A stretch of 29,069 nt of DNA from CAZFXZ01 sp964523165 (lineage in GTDB: Bacteria; Patescibacteriota; Patescibacteriia; JACRDY01): NCBI GenBank assembly GCA_964523165.1, contig CAZFXZ010000006.1, forward strand, positions 1 through 29,069. Reading direction: 5' to 3'. Of the stretch, positions 1-10,862 are shown piece by piece (position 1 is the stretch's first letter; each line of letters starts with the position of its first letter). The translations under genes were made by a program, and so were the position numbers. Under the pieces are notes generated by a model. The model saw nothing but the letters and a program-made list of their open reading frames with translations, was not told where the DNA came from and made no database searches.

Positions 1-108
1 TAAAAACCCTATTTTTTCTTTATTTTTTATTATTTTGTGTTTATTTTAAAAGAAAAACGTCTAAATTTAGATATTTTTTACCTAGACTTGACAAAGTTAA
101 AAAGACCC

Positions 109-137
109 TTGACATAGCTTTTTAAAGCTGTTAATAT
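109..137 (+). promoter_or_regulatory. rpoBC promoter
   Basis: TTGACA at 109-114, a 17 bp spacer and TAATAT at 132-137, preceded by TG at 129-130 (extended -10). The predicted start of transcription is about 144, giving a leader of roughly 209 nt. A second TTGACA lies 21 bp upstream at 88-93 with no good -10 at the right distance. Confidence 0.8.
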
Positions 138-318
138 CTAGTTACTTTTTAGGCAAATTTGGACTAAATTTCGCCGCGCGACGACGAAGTCCGGCCCATT
201 TCCCTGCCGATCCAACACCCCGCTCCGGTCTTTGTACAGTTTGGATGCCCGCTAAAAGTCATAATCGTAGTGGGACCAACATGACCTTAGTTCAAAAATT
301 TAATCTTTTATAAACTAA

Positions 319-344
319 CTCTCCCAAATTTAAATCAGGGTGAG
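319..344 (+). promoter_or_regulatory. rpoB ribosome binding site inside a hairpin
   Basis: AGGGTGAG at 337-344 stands 8 nt before the rpoB ATG. CTCTCCC at 319-325 is complementary to GGGTGAG at 338-344 over seven positions with one T-T mismatch, leaving a 12 nt loop. The helix would hide the SD site, suggesting translational control of rpoB. Confidence 0.5.
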
Positions 345-352
345 CATTTTTT

Positions 353-3300
353 ATGTCGCAAACATCAACCAACGCCGGCCTAAGCCGCAAGCGCTTCACG
401 GAAGTCGTCGACGCCATGGAAGCGCCGGATCTAATCCAGATCCAAAAAGATTCTTATAAGTGGTTTTTAGATCAAGGTGTCAAAGAATTGTTTGAAGAGT
501 TGTCCCCGATCAAAGACACTTTCAATCGTGGACTAGAATTACAGTTTACTGATTTTTATTTGGACGAGCCAAAATTTGACGAAGTTACTTCCAAGGAAAA
601 AAACTTGACCTTTGAAGCGCCGATGCGCGTCAAAACCAAACTCGTCAACACTAAGACCGGCAAAGCTCAAGCGCAAGAAGTTTATTTGGGCGACTTTCCG
701 TTGATGACCGATCGTGGGACATTTATCGTCAACGGTATTGAACGCGTCATCGTGTCACAACTTATTCGCTCACCCGGCGTCTTCTTTACTTCGGAGTTCA
801 CCCGCGGCCGCCGTTTTTACGGAGCCAAAATCATTCCCAACCGTGGCGCCTGGCTAGAATTGGAAACCGATCAAAACAACGTCATCTGGGTCAAGATCGA
901 TCGCAAGCGCAAAGTGGCTGTGACTTCTTTGTTGCGAGCTTTTGGTTATGAAAGTAGTGAAGAAATTTTAGAGGTTTTCAAAGATGTCGATAAAGATCCG
1001 GACGTCAAATATATCAGCAAAACTTTGGAAAAAGATATCGCCAAAAATTCCGAAGAAGGTTTGATCGAAGTTTATAAACGTATCCGCCCCGGTGATTTGG
1101 CTACGCCCGACAATGCCAAGTCTTTGATTTACGCGATGTTTTTCAACTTTGATCGTTATGACTTTAGTAGTGTCGGTCGTTATAAGATCAATCAACGTTT
1201 TGCTTTTGATTTACCGATCACCAAAGAAACTCGCATTTTGCGCAAAGAAGATTTGGTTGAAACTGTCAAAGAAATTATTCGTCTCAACATTTCTCAGCGC
1301 GATGCTGACGATATCGACCACTTGGGCAATCGTCGCGTCCGAGCCATTGGTGAATTGGTCCAAAACAAATTCCGTATCGGTTTGGCCCGCATGGAGCGTA
1401 TCGTCCGCGATCGCATGAGCACCCAAGATCCACAGACCATGAACCCCAGCAAATTGATCAACGCTCGGCCGGTCATCGGCGCGGTCAAAGAATTTTTCAT
1501 GTCTTCGCAGTTGTCGCAGTTTATGGATCAGACCAATCCTTTGGCCGAGCTAGAACACAAACGTCGTTTGTCGGCCATGGGTCCGGGCGGTTTGAGTCGT
1601 GAACGAGCCGGCTTTGACGTGCGCGACGTTCACATCACTCACTACGGCCGTATTTGTCCGATCGAAACTCCCGAAGGTCCAAACATTGGTTTGGTCGGCC
1701 ACTTGGCGACTTATGCTCGCGTCAACGAATATGGCTTTATCGAAACTCCGTATCGCGTGGTCGAACATATTGCCAAAGCTGATCTCAAAGACAAAGATGG
1801 CAAAGTTTTAGCCAAAAAAAATACGGTCGTGTCCAAGCAAGCTTGGGAAAAGATTCGCGAAGAATATCCTGAGCTGGCTGCTCAAACCACCGCTCATGTC
1901 ACCGACCAGATCGTTTATTTAAATGCCTTAAATGAAGAGCGGTCTGTTACCACCTCAGCCACCACACCGATTGATAAGGATGGCCATTTTGTCGGTGAAC
2001 AACTTGAAGTCCGTCGTTTTGGTAAACCGGAAATGGACAACTCTTACATGGTTGACTATATCGACGTGGCTTCTAACCAAATTGTTTCAGTCGCCACTTC
2101 ACTCATCCCCTTCTTGGAACATGACGACGCTATCCGTGCTTTGATGGGCACCAACATGCAACGTCAGGCCGTGCCGTGCGTCAAGGCTGATGCGCCGATC
2201 GTCGGTACCGGTCTTGAACGCATTGCCGCTCGCGACTCTGGTCACGCTATCGTTTCACCATCTGACGGCAAAGTCATTAAAGCTGATGGTAAAGTCGTGG
2301 AAATCCAGCAAAAAGATGGCGAGATCAAACGTTATCGTCTCAATAAATTCGTACGATCTAACGCTTCGACTTGCATCAACCAAACCCCATTGGTCGTCCC
2401 CGGCCAAACCGTCAAAAAAGGTGACGTCATTGTCGACGGTCCGGCCACTGACCGTGGTGAATTGGCTTTGGGCCAAAACGTCTTGGTCGCTTTTATGGCT
2501 TGGGAAGGTTACAACTACGAAGACGCCATCATTATTTCTCAACGCTTGTTAAAAGACGACCGCTTTACTTCTATTTATATTGAAAATTACAGCATCGATG
2601 TTCGCGACACTAAACTCGGGCCGGAAGTCGTGACCTCTGATATCCCCAACGTCTCGGAAGAAAAGCTAAAAAATCTCGACAGTGAAGGTATTATCCGCAT
2701 CGGGGCTGAAGTTTCTTCGGGTGATATCTTGGTCGGTAAAATCACGCCCAAAGGTGAAACAGAATTATCAGCTGAAGAAAAATTGCTTCGTGCTATCTTT
2801 GGTGAAAAAGCTCGTGATGTCCGCGACAGCTCACTCTACCTCGAACACGGCGAGCACGGTAAGGTTATTGACGTCAAAGTTTTCTCACGTGAAGACGGTG
2901 ACAAACTTTCCGCCGGCGTGATCAAGACTATCCAGGTCACGATTGCCAATATGCGCAAAGTTCAAGTCGGTGACAAGCTGTCTGGTCGTCACGGTAACAA
3001 AGGCGTCATCTCCAAAGTTTTGCCGCAAGAAGATATGCCCTTCTTAGAAGATGGCACACCGATCGATATCGTCTTGAGTCCCTTGGGTGTGGCCAACCGT
3101 ATGAACCTCGGTCAGATTTTGGAAACCCATCTGGGTTTAGCCGCTAAAAATTTGAATTACAAAGTCGTCACCCCCGTCATGAACGGCATCACCGAACAAG
3201 AAATTCGTGATGAATTACAAAAGGCCGGCTATCCAACCGATGGTCAGCTTTATCTCTATGACGGCCGAACCGGCAAACGCTTTGATAACAAAGTCACCGT

Positions 3301-3745
3301 TGGTTACAACTACATCTTGAAGCTCAACCACATGGTCGACGATAAAATTCATCAACGCTCGATCGGTCCTTACTCGCTCATCACTCAACAGCCTTTGGGT
3401 GGTAAGGCTCAGTTTGGTGGTCAACGTTTTGGAGAAATGGAAGTCTGGGCTTTGGAAGCTTATGGCGCTTCACACATGCTCCAAGAAATTTTGACCATCA
3501 AATCCGACGACGTACCCGGTCGCTCTAAAGCTTACGAATCAATTATTAAAGGCGAACCGATCACCAAATTAAATATTCCAGAAAGTTTCAACGTCTTGGT
3601 CCGCGAACTCAAAGGTCTGGGACTGGATGTTGAGCTCTTACGCGACGCTGATCGTCCGGAGATTGATGATGACGACGATCGACCAGAGCCAGCGGTGACC
3701 AAAAAAGCTGAGCCGGAAGAAAAAATCGCTGTCGACGTCGAATAA
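353..3745 (+). CDS. rpoB: DNA-directed RNA polymerase subunit beta
   Basis: Beta subunit of RNA polymerase, which forms the catalytic pincer with beta'. The 1130 residues show the family blocks in order: the N-terminal protrusion and lobe, the rifampicin pocket ([16 protein letters not shown], then [19 protein letters not shown]), the [12 protein letters not shown] block, and the [12 protein letters not shown] lysine/arginine block of the active site. The usual resistance positions D516, H526 and S531 (E. coli numbering) keep the sensitive-type residues. The protein is shorter than E. coli beta (1342), as in lineages without the large lineage-specific inserts, and ends in an acidic tail of about 30 residues. 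The ATG at 353 has a reasonable SD, unusual in this window. rpoC follows after 27 nt, so both are co-transcribed from the promoter at 109-137. Confidence 0.99.
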   Translation: MSQTSTNAGLSRKRFTEVVDAMEAPDLIQIQKDSYKWFLDQGVKELFEELSPIKDTFNRGLELQFTDFYLDEPKFDEVTSKEKNLTFEAPMRVKTKLVNTKTGKAQAQEVYLGDFPLMTDRGTFIVNGIERVIVSQLIRSPGVFFTSEFTRGRRFYGAKIIPNRGAWLELETDQNNVIWVKIDRKRKVAVTSLLRAFGYESSEEILEVFKDVDKDPDVKYISKTLEKDIAKNSEEGLIEVYKRIRPGDLATPDNAKSLIYAMFFNFDRYDFSSVGRYKINQRFAFDLPITKETRILRKEDLVETVKEIIRLNISQRDADDIDHLGNRRVRAIGELVQNKFRIGLARMERIVRDRMSTQDPQTMNPSKLINARPVIGAVKEFFMSSQLSQFMDQTNPLAELEHKRRLSAMGPGGLSRERAGFDVRDVHITHYGRICPIETPEGPNIGLVGHLATYARVNEYGFIETPYRVVEHIAKADLKDKDGKVLAKKNTVVSKQAWEKIREEYPELAAQTTAHVTDQIVYLNALNEERSVTTSATTPIDKDGHFVGEQLEVRRFGKPEMDNSYMVDYIDVASNQIVSVATSLIPFLEHDDAIRALMGTNMQRQAVPCVKADAPIVGTGLERIAARDSGHAIVSPSDGKVIKADGKVVEIQQKDGEIKRYRLNKFVRSNASTCINQTPLVVPGQTVKKGDVIVDGPATDRGELALGQNVLVAFMAWEGYNYEDAIIISQRLLKDDRFTSIYIENYSIDVRDTKLGPEVVTSDIPNVSEEKLKNLDSEGIIRIGAEVSSGDILVGKITPKGETELSAEEKLLRAIFGEKARDVRDSSLYLEHGEHGKVIDVKVFSREDGDKLSAGVIKTIQVTIANMRKVQVGDKLSGRHGNKGVISKVLPQEDMPFLEDGTPIDIVLSPLGVANRMNLGQILETHLGLAAKNLNYKVVTPVMNGITEQEIRDELQKAGYPTDGQLYLYDGRTGKRFDNKVTVGYNYILKLNHMVDDKIHQRSIGPYSLITQQPLGGKAQFGGQRFGEMEVWALEAYGASHMLQEILTIKSDDVPGRSKAYESIIKGEPITKLNIPESFNVLVRELKGLGLDVELLRDADRPEIDDDDDRPEPAVTKKAEPEEKIAVDVE

Positions 3746-3772
3746 ATCATCACCATAATCACTACTCAATAT

Positions 3773-6700
3773 ATGTATCGTCCAACTATTTCCAACAACT
3801 TCGACGCTATCCGCCTCAAAGTGGCCAGCCCGGAAGTTATCAAAAATTGGTCGCATGGTGAGATCACTCGACCGGAAACCATCAACTATCGCACGCAAAA
3901 ACCAGAAAAAGACGGCTTGTTTTGTGAACGTATTTTCGGGCCGAGCAAAGATTGGGAATGCTACTGCGGTAAATACAAAAAGATTCGTTACAAAGGCGTG
4001 GTTTGTGATAAGTGCGGTGTGGAAGTCACTCGCTCCATCGTCCGACGTGAACGCATGGGTCATATTGAGTTGGCCGCCGCCGTTTCACATATTTGGTTTT
4101 TGCGCGGCGTGCCGTCAAAGATCGGCCTAGCTCTCAACCTCTCGCCACAAACTTTGGAAAAAGTCATTTATTTCGCCAACTTCATCATCACCAGTGTTGA
4201 CGAAGATATCAAGGCTGAAACTTTGGAGCAACTCAAAAAAGAATTAAAAGAAGCCCGCAAAGAAATCGACAACAACTTCGCCCAACGTTTGAAGCAAGCT
4301 CAAAACGATGAGGACATCAAGCGTCTCAACGAAGAGCATGAAACCGAATTGGCCAACCTGCAAACAGAAATGGAGTTGACGGAAAAAGAAATCAAAGACA
4401 TCAAAAAATATCAGGTCATCACCGAACACGATTACCAACAAATGTCTTTGCGCTACGGCCCAATGTTTGAAGCGCAAATCGGCGCCCAAGCCATCCACAA
4501 ACTATTAACCGAAATTGACCTAACTAAGTTGATAGAAGTTTTGGTCAAAGAAGAAGCGACCACTCAGGGCGCCAAAAAAGATAAACTCATCAAGCGCATC
4601 AAGCTTTTGCGAAGCTTGGAAAAAAACCATATTCGTCCGGAATGGATGGTCATGACTGTCGTGCCGGTCATCCCGCCGGATTTGCGACCAATGGTGGCCT
4701 TGGACGGCGGTCGTTTTGCCACTTCGGACTTAAACGATTTATATCGCCGGGTCATCAACCGTAACAATCGTCTCAAACGTCTGCTCGAGCTCAACGCCCC
4801 CGAAGTTATCGTCCGCAACGAAAAACGTATGTTGCAAGAAGCTGTTGACGCCTTGATCGACAACTCAGCTCGTCACAGCAAAACCGTCGTGGCTTCGACC
4901 GGCCAAAAACGACAACTCAAATCCATCGCCGATTACCTCAAGGGTAAGCAAGGTCGTTTCCGTCAAAACTTGTTGGGTAAACGTATCGACTACTCTGGTC
5001 GTTCGGTTATCGTCGTCGGTCCACACCTCAAGCTCTCGCAATGCGGTATCCCCAAACAGATGGCCATGGAACTATTTAAGCCTTTCGTCATTTCACGTTT
5101 GATCCGCGATGGTTTCGTCCACAACATTCGTTCAGCCAATCGCTTTATCGAAAGCGGCCGGACTGAAGTTTGGGACATCTTGGAAGAAATCACCAGCGTG
5201 GCCCATGTTTTGCTCAACCGTGCTCCAACTTTGCACCGTTTGGGTATTCAGGCTTTTCAACCGGTCTTGATCGAAGGTAAAGCCATTCAACTACATCCTT
5301 TGGTTTGTCCGGCTTTCAACGCCGACTTTGACGGCGACCAAATGGCTGTCCACGTCCCCTTGACCGAACAAGCCAAAGCCGAAGCTGCCGAATTGATGAT
5401 GGCCACCAAAAACTTGCTCAAACCAGCGACCGGCGTGCCGGTCAGCCGTCCGAACAAAGATATTATTTTGGGTATTTATTATTTGACTAAAGATTTGGAA
5501 GAACAACCCCACCAGCAACCTAAAGTTTTTGCTTCAGCCAAAGAAGCTCGCTTGGCCTATTGGACCGACAACATCAAACTGCAAGAAAAAATTATCGTCC
5601 GCGACAGTTTTGGCAGCAAAAATGTCGAGCGCGTCGAAACCACCGTTGGCCGAATCATTTTCAACGGCATTGTGCCCAAAGGCATCCCGTTTGTTAATGA
5701 AAAAGTTGATGGCAAAGTAATTACTTCGATTATTAGTTTATTGCTGGAAAAACATGAACCAGAAGTCGTAGTCGATTTCCTCGACCAACTCAAAGCCACG
5801 GGTTTCCAATATCTGACCCTGTCTGGCTATTCTTGGGGCATGGACAATTTGCCGCTTTTGGCAGAACGAGGTGAAATCGTCGGCCGCGGTGACGCCGCTG
5901 TCCGCGAGATTGAAGATCAGTATCAATCCGGTTTGTTGACCGACAACGAACGTCACAGCAAAATCGTGGAAACTTGGACTGACATCAAAGATGAAATCAC
6001 TCGTCTAGCCAGCAAAAAGCTAGATCGCCAGAGTCCGGTTTTTGCCATGATTGATTCCGGTGCTCGTGGTACGATTGGTCAGTTGACGCAGATGGTTGGT
6101 ATGAAAGGTTTGGTCGCCAGCCCGTCAGGTGAAATCATCGAACTGCCAGTCAAAAATAACTTCAAAGAGGGCTTCAACGTTTTGGAATTCTTTATCTCTA
6201 CTCACGGTTCACGTAAAGGTTTGTCCGACACGGCTTTGCGTACGGCCAACGCTGGCTATTTGACCCGTCGTTTGGTTGACGTGGTGCAAGACGTGGTTAT
6301 CTACCAAGATGATTGCGGCGACAAAGAAGGTGTGGTCATTACCAAAAAAGAAAGTGACGATATGGGTGAAAGTATCTCGGAGCGCATTTACGGTCGCGTG
6401 ACCACCCAAGACATCAAAGCCGGCAATAAAGTCATTGTCAAAAAAGGTGAATATGTGAATGAAGAAGCGGCTCGACAGATCGACAAGGCCGATCTTGATG
6501 AAGTCCACGTCCGTTCAGTTTTGACCTGTAAATTAACACGCGGTATTTGCGCCAAGTGTTATGGCTACGACCTCGGTAACAACAAACCGGTCAAGTTGGG
6601 CGTCTCGGCTGGTATCGTGGCCGCGCAATCCATTGGTGAGCCGGGGACTCAGCTGACCATGCGTACCTTCCATACTGGTGGTGTGGCCGGCAAAGATATT

Positions 6701-7618
6701 ACCCAAGGTCTGCCGCGGGTTGAAGAATTGTTTGAAGCTCGCCCGCCAAAATTCCGAGCTTTTATCAGTGATGTTTCCGGTCAAGTCACGATCGACGAAA
6801 CACCACGGACCATCACCGATCCGTCCGGCCGAGTGGTTTTGTCAGGCAACTTTGGTCAAAAAGTCATCAAAGTCAACCATAGCGAATCAGAAGAAGACGC
6901 CTATCGTTTGACCAAAAATGCTCAAGTCAAAGTTGAAGATGGCAAAGACATTGAAAAAGGTATTTTGTTACTAGTTGATGGCGACAAAAAGATCGTGGCT
7001 AAGCGTGGCGGTAAAGTGGAATTGAGCAAAACTCACCTCAAAGTTATCGTCAACGCCGATCACATCAAAGAATACCTGATCCCGAGCGAATATTCGGTCG
7101 TGGTCAAAAATGGCCAGACTGTAGCCAAAGGTGATCGCTTGACCGACGGCAGTTTGGATTTGCAACAACTCTATCGCCTACAAGGCGCTGAAGCCGTACA
7201 AAAGTACATGCTCAAAGAAATTCAACACATCTATTCTTCGCAAGGTCAAAAACTCAACGATAAGCACGTGGAAATCATTTTGCGTCAGCTCTTTAGTCGC
7301 GTTTATATCCGTGATGCTGGCGACACCGATTTACTACCGGGCGAAATCAACGAGCTGGCCGAAGTCCGCGAATCAAACCTCGAAGCCGAAGCGGCTAAAA
7401 ATCAACAAGCGACGTTTGATCAACTCTTCTTGGGTATCTCCAAAGTCTCGCTCTCCACAGCCAGTTGGTTGTCAGCGGCTTCCTTCCAAGAAACGGCTCG
7501 CGTCTTGATCAATGCTGCCGTCACCGGCAAAGTCGACAAATTAGAAGGTTTGAAAGAAAACGTCATTATCGGTCGACGCATCCCAGCTGGTACCGGCTTT
7601 AAGCCCAAAGCTGAATAA
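3773..7618 (+). CDS. rpoC: DNA-directed RNA polymerase subunit beta'
   Basis: Beta' subunit (1281 residues), which carries the catalytic magnesium. The Mg-binding [12 protein letters not shown] motif starts at residue 516, with D518, D520 and D522 as the metal ligands. An N-terminal zinc site (CYC then CDKC), the rudder/switch block [20 protein letters not shown], the trigger loop region ([11 protein letters not shown]) and the second zinc site (DCGD, then [11 protein letters not shown]) are all present. Between the first zinc domain and the clamp, around residues 145-215, lies a highly charged Glu/Lys-rich heptad stretch that looks like a coiled coil and has only a short counterpart in E. 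coli. No SD is seen before the ATG at 3773, so translation is probably coupled to rpoB. Confidence 0.99.
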   Translation: MYRPTISNNFDAIRLKVASPEVIKNWSHGEITRPETINYRTQKPEKDGLFCERIFGPSKDWECYCGKYKKIRYKGVVCDKCGVEVTRSIVRRERMGHIELAAAVSHIWFLRGVPSKIGLALNLSPQTLEKVIYFANFIITSVDEDIKAETLEQLKKELKEARKEIDNNFAQRLKQAQNDEDIKRLNEEHETELANLQTEMELTEKEIKDIKKYQVITEHDYQQMSLRYGPMFEAQIGAQAIHKLLTEIDLTKLIEVLVKEEATTQGAKKDKLIKRIKLLRSLEKNHIRPEWMVMTVVPVIPPDLRPMVALDGGRFATSDLNDLYRRVINRNNRLKRLLELNAPEVIVRNEKRMLQEAVDALIDNSARHSKTVVASTGQKRQLKSIADYLKGKQGRFRQNLLGKRIDYSGRSVIVVGPHLKLSQCGIPKQMAMELFKPFVISRLIRDGFVHNIRSANRFIESGRTEVWDILEEITSVAHVLLNRAPTLHRLGIQAFQPVLIEGKAIQLHPLVCPAFNADFDGDQMAVHVPLTEQAKAEAAELMMATKNLLKPATGVPVSRPNKDIILGIYYLTKDLEEQPHQQPKVFASAKEARLAYWTDNIKLQEKIIVRDSFGSKNVERVETTVGRIIFNGIVPKGIPFVNEKVDGKVITSIISLLLEKHEPEVVVDFLDQLKATGFQYLTLSGYSWGMDNLPLLAERGEIVGRGDAAVREIEDQYQSGLLTDNERHSKIVETWTDIKDEITRLASKKLDRQSPVFAMIDSGARGTIGQLTQMVGMKGLVASPSGEIIELPVKNNFKEGFNVLEFFISTHGSRKGLSDTALRTANAGYLTRRLVDVVQDVVIYQDDCGDKEGVVITKKESDDMGESISERIYGRVTTQDIKAGNKVIVKKGEYVNEEAARQIDKADLDEVHVRSVLTCKLTRGICAKCYGYDLGNNKPVKLGVSAGIVAAQSIGEPGTQLTMRTFHTGGVAGKDITQGLPRVEELFEARPPKFRAFISDVSGQVTIDETPRTITDPSGRVVLSGNFGQKVIKVNHSESEEDAYRLTKNAQVKVEDGKDIEKGILLLVDGDKKIVAKRGGKVELSKTHLKVIVNADHIKEYLIPSEYSVVVKNGQTVAKGDRLTDGSLDLQQLYRLQGAEAVQKYMLKEIQHIYSSQGQKLNDKHVEIILRQLFSRVYIRDAGDTDLLPGEINELAEVRESNLEAEAAKNQQATFDQLFLGISKVSLSTASWLSAASFQETARVLINAAVTGKVDKLEGLKENVIIGRRIPAGTGFKPKAE

Positions 7619-7634
7619 GTCTTCTAGTTACAAC

Positions 7635-7664
7635 AAAAAACCCCGCTTACTGGCGGGGTTTTTT
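7635..7664 (+). terminator. rpoBC terminator
   Basis: A perfect 12 bp inverted repeat (AAAAAACCCCGC at 7635-7646 and its complement at 7653-7664) with a 6 nt loop and a T tract. It can act on either strand, but only rpoBC reads into it. Confidence 0.92.
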
Positions 7665-7686
7665 AATGGCCAAAAATACGACTTTT

Positions 7687-7695
7687 TGCTATACT
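7687..7695 (+). promoter_or_regulatory. Extended -10 promoter of ftsK
   Basis: TGC followed by TATACT at 7690-7695, with no convincing -35. Transcription would start near 7702, only about 8 nt before the ATG at 7710, so the mRNA is nearly leaderless. Confidence 0.6.
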
Positions 7696-7709
7696 ACCCA
7701 TACTTTTCT

Positions 7710-10082
7710 ATGTCCAAAAAACGTGGCCCGGGACGCCCCAAGGGCAGCCGCAATAAACATGATGTTGATTACGATGATGCTGAATACGCCCCACTTTTGA
7801 GCAGTGAGGTCAAACGTGGCGTCGGCATTATTTTATTATTAGCCATAGCTTTGTTGTCGATCTTGTCACTCTTCGACGTGGCCGGAGTTTTTGGCACTTA
7901 CATCAAACAAATTTTGACCTATCTTTTTGGCTGGTCAACGTGGATTTTCCCGATCGCCACTTTCATTTTGGCCTATTTATTAATTTTACCAAAACGCTAT
8001 CAAGTTGGCTTTATAAATTATTTTGGTTTGTTGATCGCTGTCTTGAGCGGCAATGGATTACTACACTTGATCATCCCATTTGAAAGAGCTGTTGATACCA
8101 TCGCCACGGGTAAGGGCGGTGGTTATTGCGGTTTATTTTTATCTTGGCCATTGCAACAAATCATGGGTTTGTGGGCCACGGCCATCGTCTTAGTCGCCTT
8201 GTTTTTGATTGGTCTAATGATTACCTTCAACACGCCCTTGCAATCATTGGTCGGCGTGAGCGGTGTTGGTCGTTTGCGACAATGGTGGAAAGGCAAATTT
8301 TCTTCAGAGCAAGATGAGGATGAAGATAGTGCTTATGATGAAGATGAAGAAGATCAAGAGGTTGAAGAAACCGACGAGGTTGAAGAAAGTCCCGAAGAAG
8401 TGTTGGGTCTCAACGAACCGCTGGCCGTGCCGCCAGCCAACTTTTTAGCCAAACAAGTTCCAGAAAGCTCACCTTTCGCCAAAAAATTCAAAAAAGTTGA
8501 TATCCCACTTGATTTATTGAGCGATAAAAAAGAAAAACCAACCAGCGGTGATATCAATGCTGGCCAAGAACGTATTCGTAAAACTTTAGAAACCTTTGGT
8601 ATCAATGTGGAAATGGGTGAAGTTAGCGTTGGGCCAACCGTCACTCAATACACCCTCAAACCTTCAGAAGGTGTGAAGCTGTCACAAATCACTACGCTAC
8701 ACAATGATCTAGCTTTGGCTTTGGCCGCCCACCCGATTCGTATCGAAGCGCCTATCCCCGGCAAATCACTAGTTGGTATCGAAGTACCAAACCAAACCAT
8801 TGCCCAAGTCAACATGCGTGGCATTTTATCCTCCAAAGTTTTTGCTCAACGCCAATCCAATCTGACCATCACTTTGGGTCGAGACGTCGCTGGTTTGCCT
8901 TGGGTAGCTCAATTAGAACGCATGCCTCACATGTTGGTAGCAGGATCAACCGGCTCGGGTAAATCGGTCTGCGTTAATTCGATTATCATTTCTTTGCTTT
9001 ATCAAAACAGTCCTGACACTTTGCGTTTTATTTTAGTTGACCCCAAACGCGTGGAATTCCCGGTTTACAACGGCATCCCTCACCTCATGACGCCGGTTAT
9101 CACTGATGTCAAAAAAACTCTCAATGCCCTAAAATGGACCATCGCTGAAATGGATCGGCGTTTTGAATTATTGGCCAAAGCCGGCAAACGCGACGTTCAC
9201 TCATACAACAAAGTGGCCAAAGACAAGATTCCCTTTTTGGTTTTTATTATTGATGAATTGGCCGATTTGATGCAAACCTCGGGCAGTGAAGTTGAAGGCT
9301 ACATTGTTCGTTTGGCCCAAATGGCTCGGGCGGTGGGCATTCATCTGATTTTGGCCACCCAACGACCTTCCGTTGATATTATCACCGGTCTCATTAAGGC
9401 CAACATTACTTCGCGCATCGCTTTTGCCGTCGCGGCCGTGACTGATTCGCGAACCATCTTAGATCACGCTGGCGCTGAAAAGTTGCTGGGCCGCGGCGAC
9501 ATGCTATATATTTCCTCTGACTTGTCAAAACCCAAACGTATTCAGGGCGCTTTTATTTCCGAAGATGAAATCCGTCGAGTCGTAGAATTTTTGAAGGGCC
9601 AATACGGCGAAGTCGATTACGACGACACGGTTGTCGAAAAACAAAATATGGCCGGCATCTCAGGTTTTAGCGATGAAGATGGCGACGAACTGCTAGACGA
9701 AGCTCGGGCTATCGTCGTTTCGGCTGGCAAAGCTTCGGCCTCACTTTTACAACGTCGCCTCAAAGTCGGTTACGCTCGAGCCGCGCGTCTCCTCGATTTG
9801 TTGGAAGAACAAGGCATCATCGGTCCGGGTCACGGCGCCAAACCGCGGGAAATTTTGGTTAGTGACGCCGAGACGGCTAATTCTTTTGCTCGCCTGCCAA
9901 GCTCGGATGATGATTGGCAAGAAGAAAATAATCACGAAGTCGAAGAAAATAATTATTACGAACAAAAACTCGCCGCGGTTGATCAACCAACTGTCGTCGT
10001 CGAAGATGACCAATCAGATCAGGATGACACACCACCGGACTTGGACGATCGAGAATCTGTTAATGAAGACGAGCTAGTCTAA
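7710..10082 (+). CDS. ftsK: DNA translocase FtsK
   Basis: FtsK/SpoIIIE translocase, a hexameric ATPase that pumps chromosomal DNA through the division septum. From the ATG at 7710 it has 790 residues. A TTG at 7686 would add 8 residues but lies inside the predicted promoter. Four membrane segments occupy roughly residues 35-180, followed by a very acidic linker, then the motor: Walker A GSTGSGKSVCVNS, Walker B FLVFIIDELADLM and the ATQRPS motif. A gamma winged-helix DNA-reading domain (ARAIVVSAGKASASLLQRRL, ending GIIGPGHGAKPREIL) follows. Two oddities: the extreme N-terminus has an AT-hook-like basic motif, KKRGPGRPKGSRNK, and an acidic tail of about 70 residues follows the gamma domain, where most FtsKs end. 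No SD is present. The rodZ-like gene follows 10 nt later. Confidence 0.97.
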   Translation: MSKKRGPGRPKGSRNKHDVDYDDAEYAPLLSSEVKRGVGIILLLAIALLSILSLFDVAGVFGTYIKQILTYLFGWSTWIFPIATFILAYLLILPKRYQVGFINYFGLLIAVLSGNGLLHLIIPFERAVDTIATGKGGGYCGLFLSWPLQQIMGLWATAIVLVALFLIGLMITFNTPLQSLVGVSGVGRLRQWWKGKFSSEQDEDEDSAYDEDEEDQEVEETDEVEESPEEVLGLNEPLAVPPANFLAKQVPESSPFAKKFKKVDIPLDLLSDKKEKPTSGDINAGQERIRKTLETFGINVEMGEVSVGPTVTQYTLKPSEGVKLSQITTLHNDLALALAAHPIRIEAPIPGKSLVGIEVPNQTIAQVNMRGILSSKVFAQRQSNLTITLGRDVAGLPWVAQLERMPHMLVAGSTGSGKSVCVNSIIISLLYQNSPDTLRFILVDPKRVEFPVYNGIPHLMTPVITDVKKTLNALKWTIAEMDRRFELLAKAGKRDVHSYNKVAKDKIPFLVFIIDELADLMQTSGSEVEGYIVRLAQMARAVGIHLILATQRPSVDIITGLIKANITSRIAFAVAAVTDSRTILDHAGAEKLLGRGDMLYISSDLSKPKRIQGAFISEDEIRRVVEFLKGQYGEVDYDDTVVEKQNMAGISGFSDEDGDELLDEARAIVVSAGKASASLLQRRLKVGYARAARLLDLLEEQGIIGPGHGAKPREILVSDAETANSFARLPSSDDDWQEENNHEVEENNYYEQKLAAVDQPTVVVEDDQSDQDDTPPDLDDRESVNEDELV

Positions 10083-10092
10083 TCACACTGCC

Positions 10093-10806
10093 ATGACTAG
10101 TTTCACTTCCAAAGAAATCGGCAGTCGTCAAACTATTGCCGAAATATTGTCGACAAGCAGAGAAGAAAAACATTATAAATTAGAAAAAGTTGAAAAAGAC
10201 ACGCGCATCAACAAGAAATATCTGGAAGCCTTAGAGCAAGGTCGCTACGAAGACCTGCCGGGCAAAATTTATACGCGCAGTTATATTCGCCGTTATGCCA
10301 ACTATCTGGGTTTAAAGCGCAGCGTTTTTGAAAACACACTAGAAGACGAATTGAAAATATTTGATCAGATCACCGAGCAAAAGGATAAGCACCAACCAAC
10401 CGAGCCGGTCACTAGGATAATCATCACGCCCCGCCGGATAAAATATGCCGCTATTACAGTTGCTACTATCTCCTTATTAATCTATTTAGGTTGGGGTTTG
10501 AGCAAGATTTTTAGTCCACCAAACCTAACGATTTACTCGCCTCAAGCTCGGTTGCTGACAACCCAAACCTCTGTTACAATAGAGGGCCAGACTCAAGCCG
10601 AAACGCAAGTCACTATCAATGGTCAACAAATTATTGTCCAAACAGATGGCCTATTTAAACAGCCGTTGACCCTCAATAATGGCCTAAATACCATCATTAT
10701 CGAGGCCAAAAAGAAGTGGAGCAAGACCAAAACAGTGACCTTGCAAGTCGTGGTTCAAGAAGCCCCGGAAATTATTGACGCTTCGACCACCCCACCAGAA
10801 ATTTAG
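10093..10806 (+). CDS. RodZ-like helix-turn-helix membrane protein
   Basis: A short bitopic membrane protein (237 residues). Residues about 10-80 form a RodZ-type helix-turn-helix domain (TIAEILSTSREEKHYKLEKV, then YLEALEQGRYEDLPGK, TRSYIRRYANYLGL). A basic stretch and one membrane helix at about 116-138 (AAITVATISLLIYLGWGL) follow, then an extracytoplasmic beta-rich domain of about 85 residues containing an Ig-like pattern (SVTIEGQTQAETQVTINGQQ). RodZ links the MreB cytoskeleton to the wall-synthesis machinery, but no mreB is in this window, so that role is inferred from domain order only. It probably shares the ftsK transcript (10 nt spacing, no SD). The C-terminal domain differs from E. 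coli RodZ, so a different periplasmic partner is possible. Confidence 0.85.
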   Translation: MTSFTSKEIGSRQTIAEILSTSREEKHYKLEKVEKDTRINKKYLEALEQGRYEDLPGKIYTRSYIRRYANYLGLKRSVFENTLEDELKIFDQITEQKDKHQPTEPVTRIIITPRRIKYAAITVATISLLIYLGWGLSKIFSPPNLTIYSPQARLLTTQTSVTIEGQTQAETQVTINGQQIIVQTDGLFKQPLTLNNGLNTIIIEAKKKWSKTKTVTLQVVVQEAPEIIDASTTPPEI

Positions 10807-10825
10807 ATTTAGTTTAACATCGTTT

Positions 10826-10834
10826 TGCTACTAT
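10826..10834 (+). promoter_or_regulatory. Extended -10 promoter of recA
   Basis: TGC followed by TACTAT at 10829-10834, start of transcription about 10841. No recognisable -35 and no obvious LexA-type operator around it. The 5' leader would be about 22 nt and lacks an SD. Confidence 0.55.
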
Positions 10835-10862
10835 CCCAACATTCAGTCATTTAATTAATTTT

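Larger units (their letters stand above)
1..352 (+). other. Intergenic region and rpoB leader
   Basis: No CDS is visible here. Bases 1-87 are strongly AT-rich and featureless. A promoter lies at 109-137. From about 144 to 352 the DNA would be the rpoB 5' leader. Its section at 168-285 is much richer in G and C than its flanks, and stems can be drawn by eye: GGACT near 160-165 with AGTCC near 187-192, and CCCGCT with AGTGGG across about 248-274. The last stem (319-325 with 338-344) covers the ribosome binding site. The leader reads like structured RNA, not spacer. Confidence 0.6.

Noticed and set aside
3638..4063. 141-codon open frame on the minus strand opposite the rpoB-rpoC junction
   Set aside because: It overlaps two certain genes in antisense, has no SD or promoter, and its translation is Phe-rich and family-less. 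It is a by-product of codon bias.
10569..10590. TGT-TACAAT and CCTCT/AGAGG hairpin inside the rodZ-like gene
   Set aside because: It lies in clearly coding sequence and nothing begins downstream within a sensible distance except recA, which has its own box.
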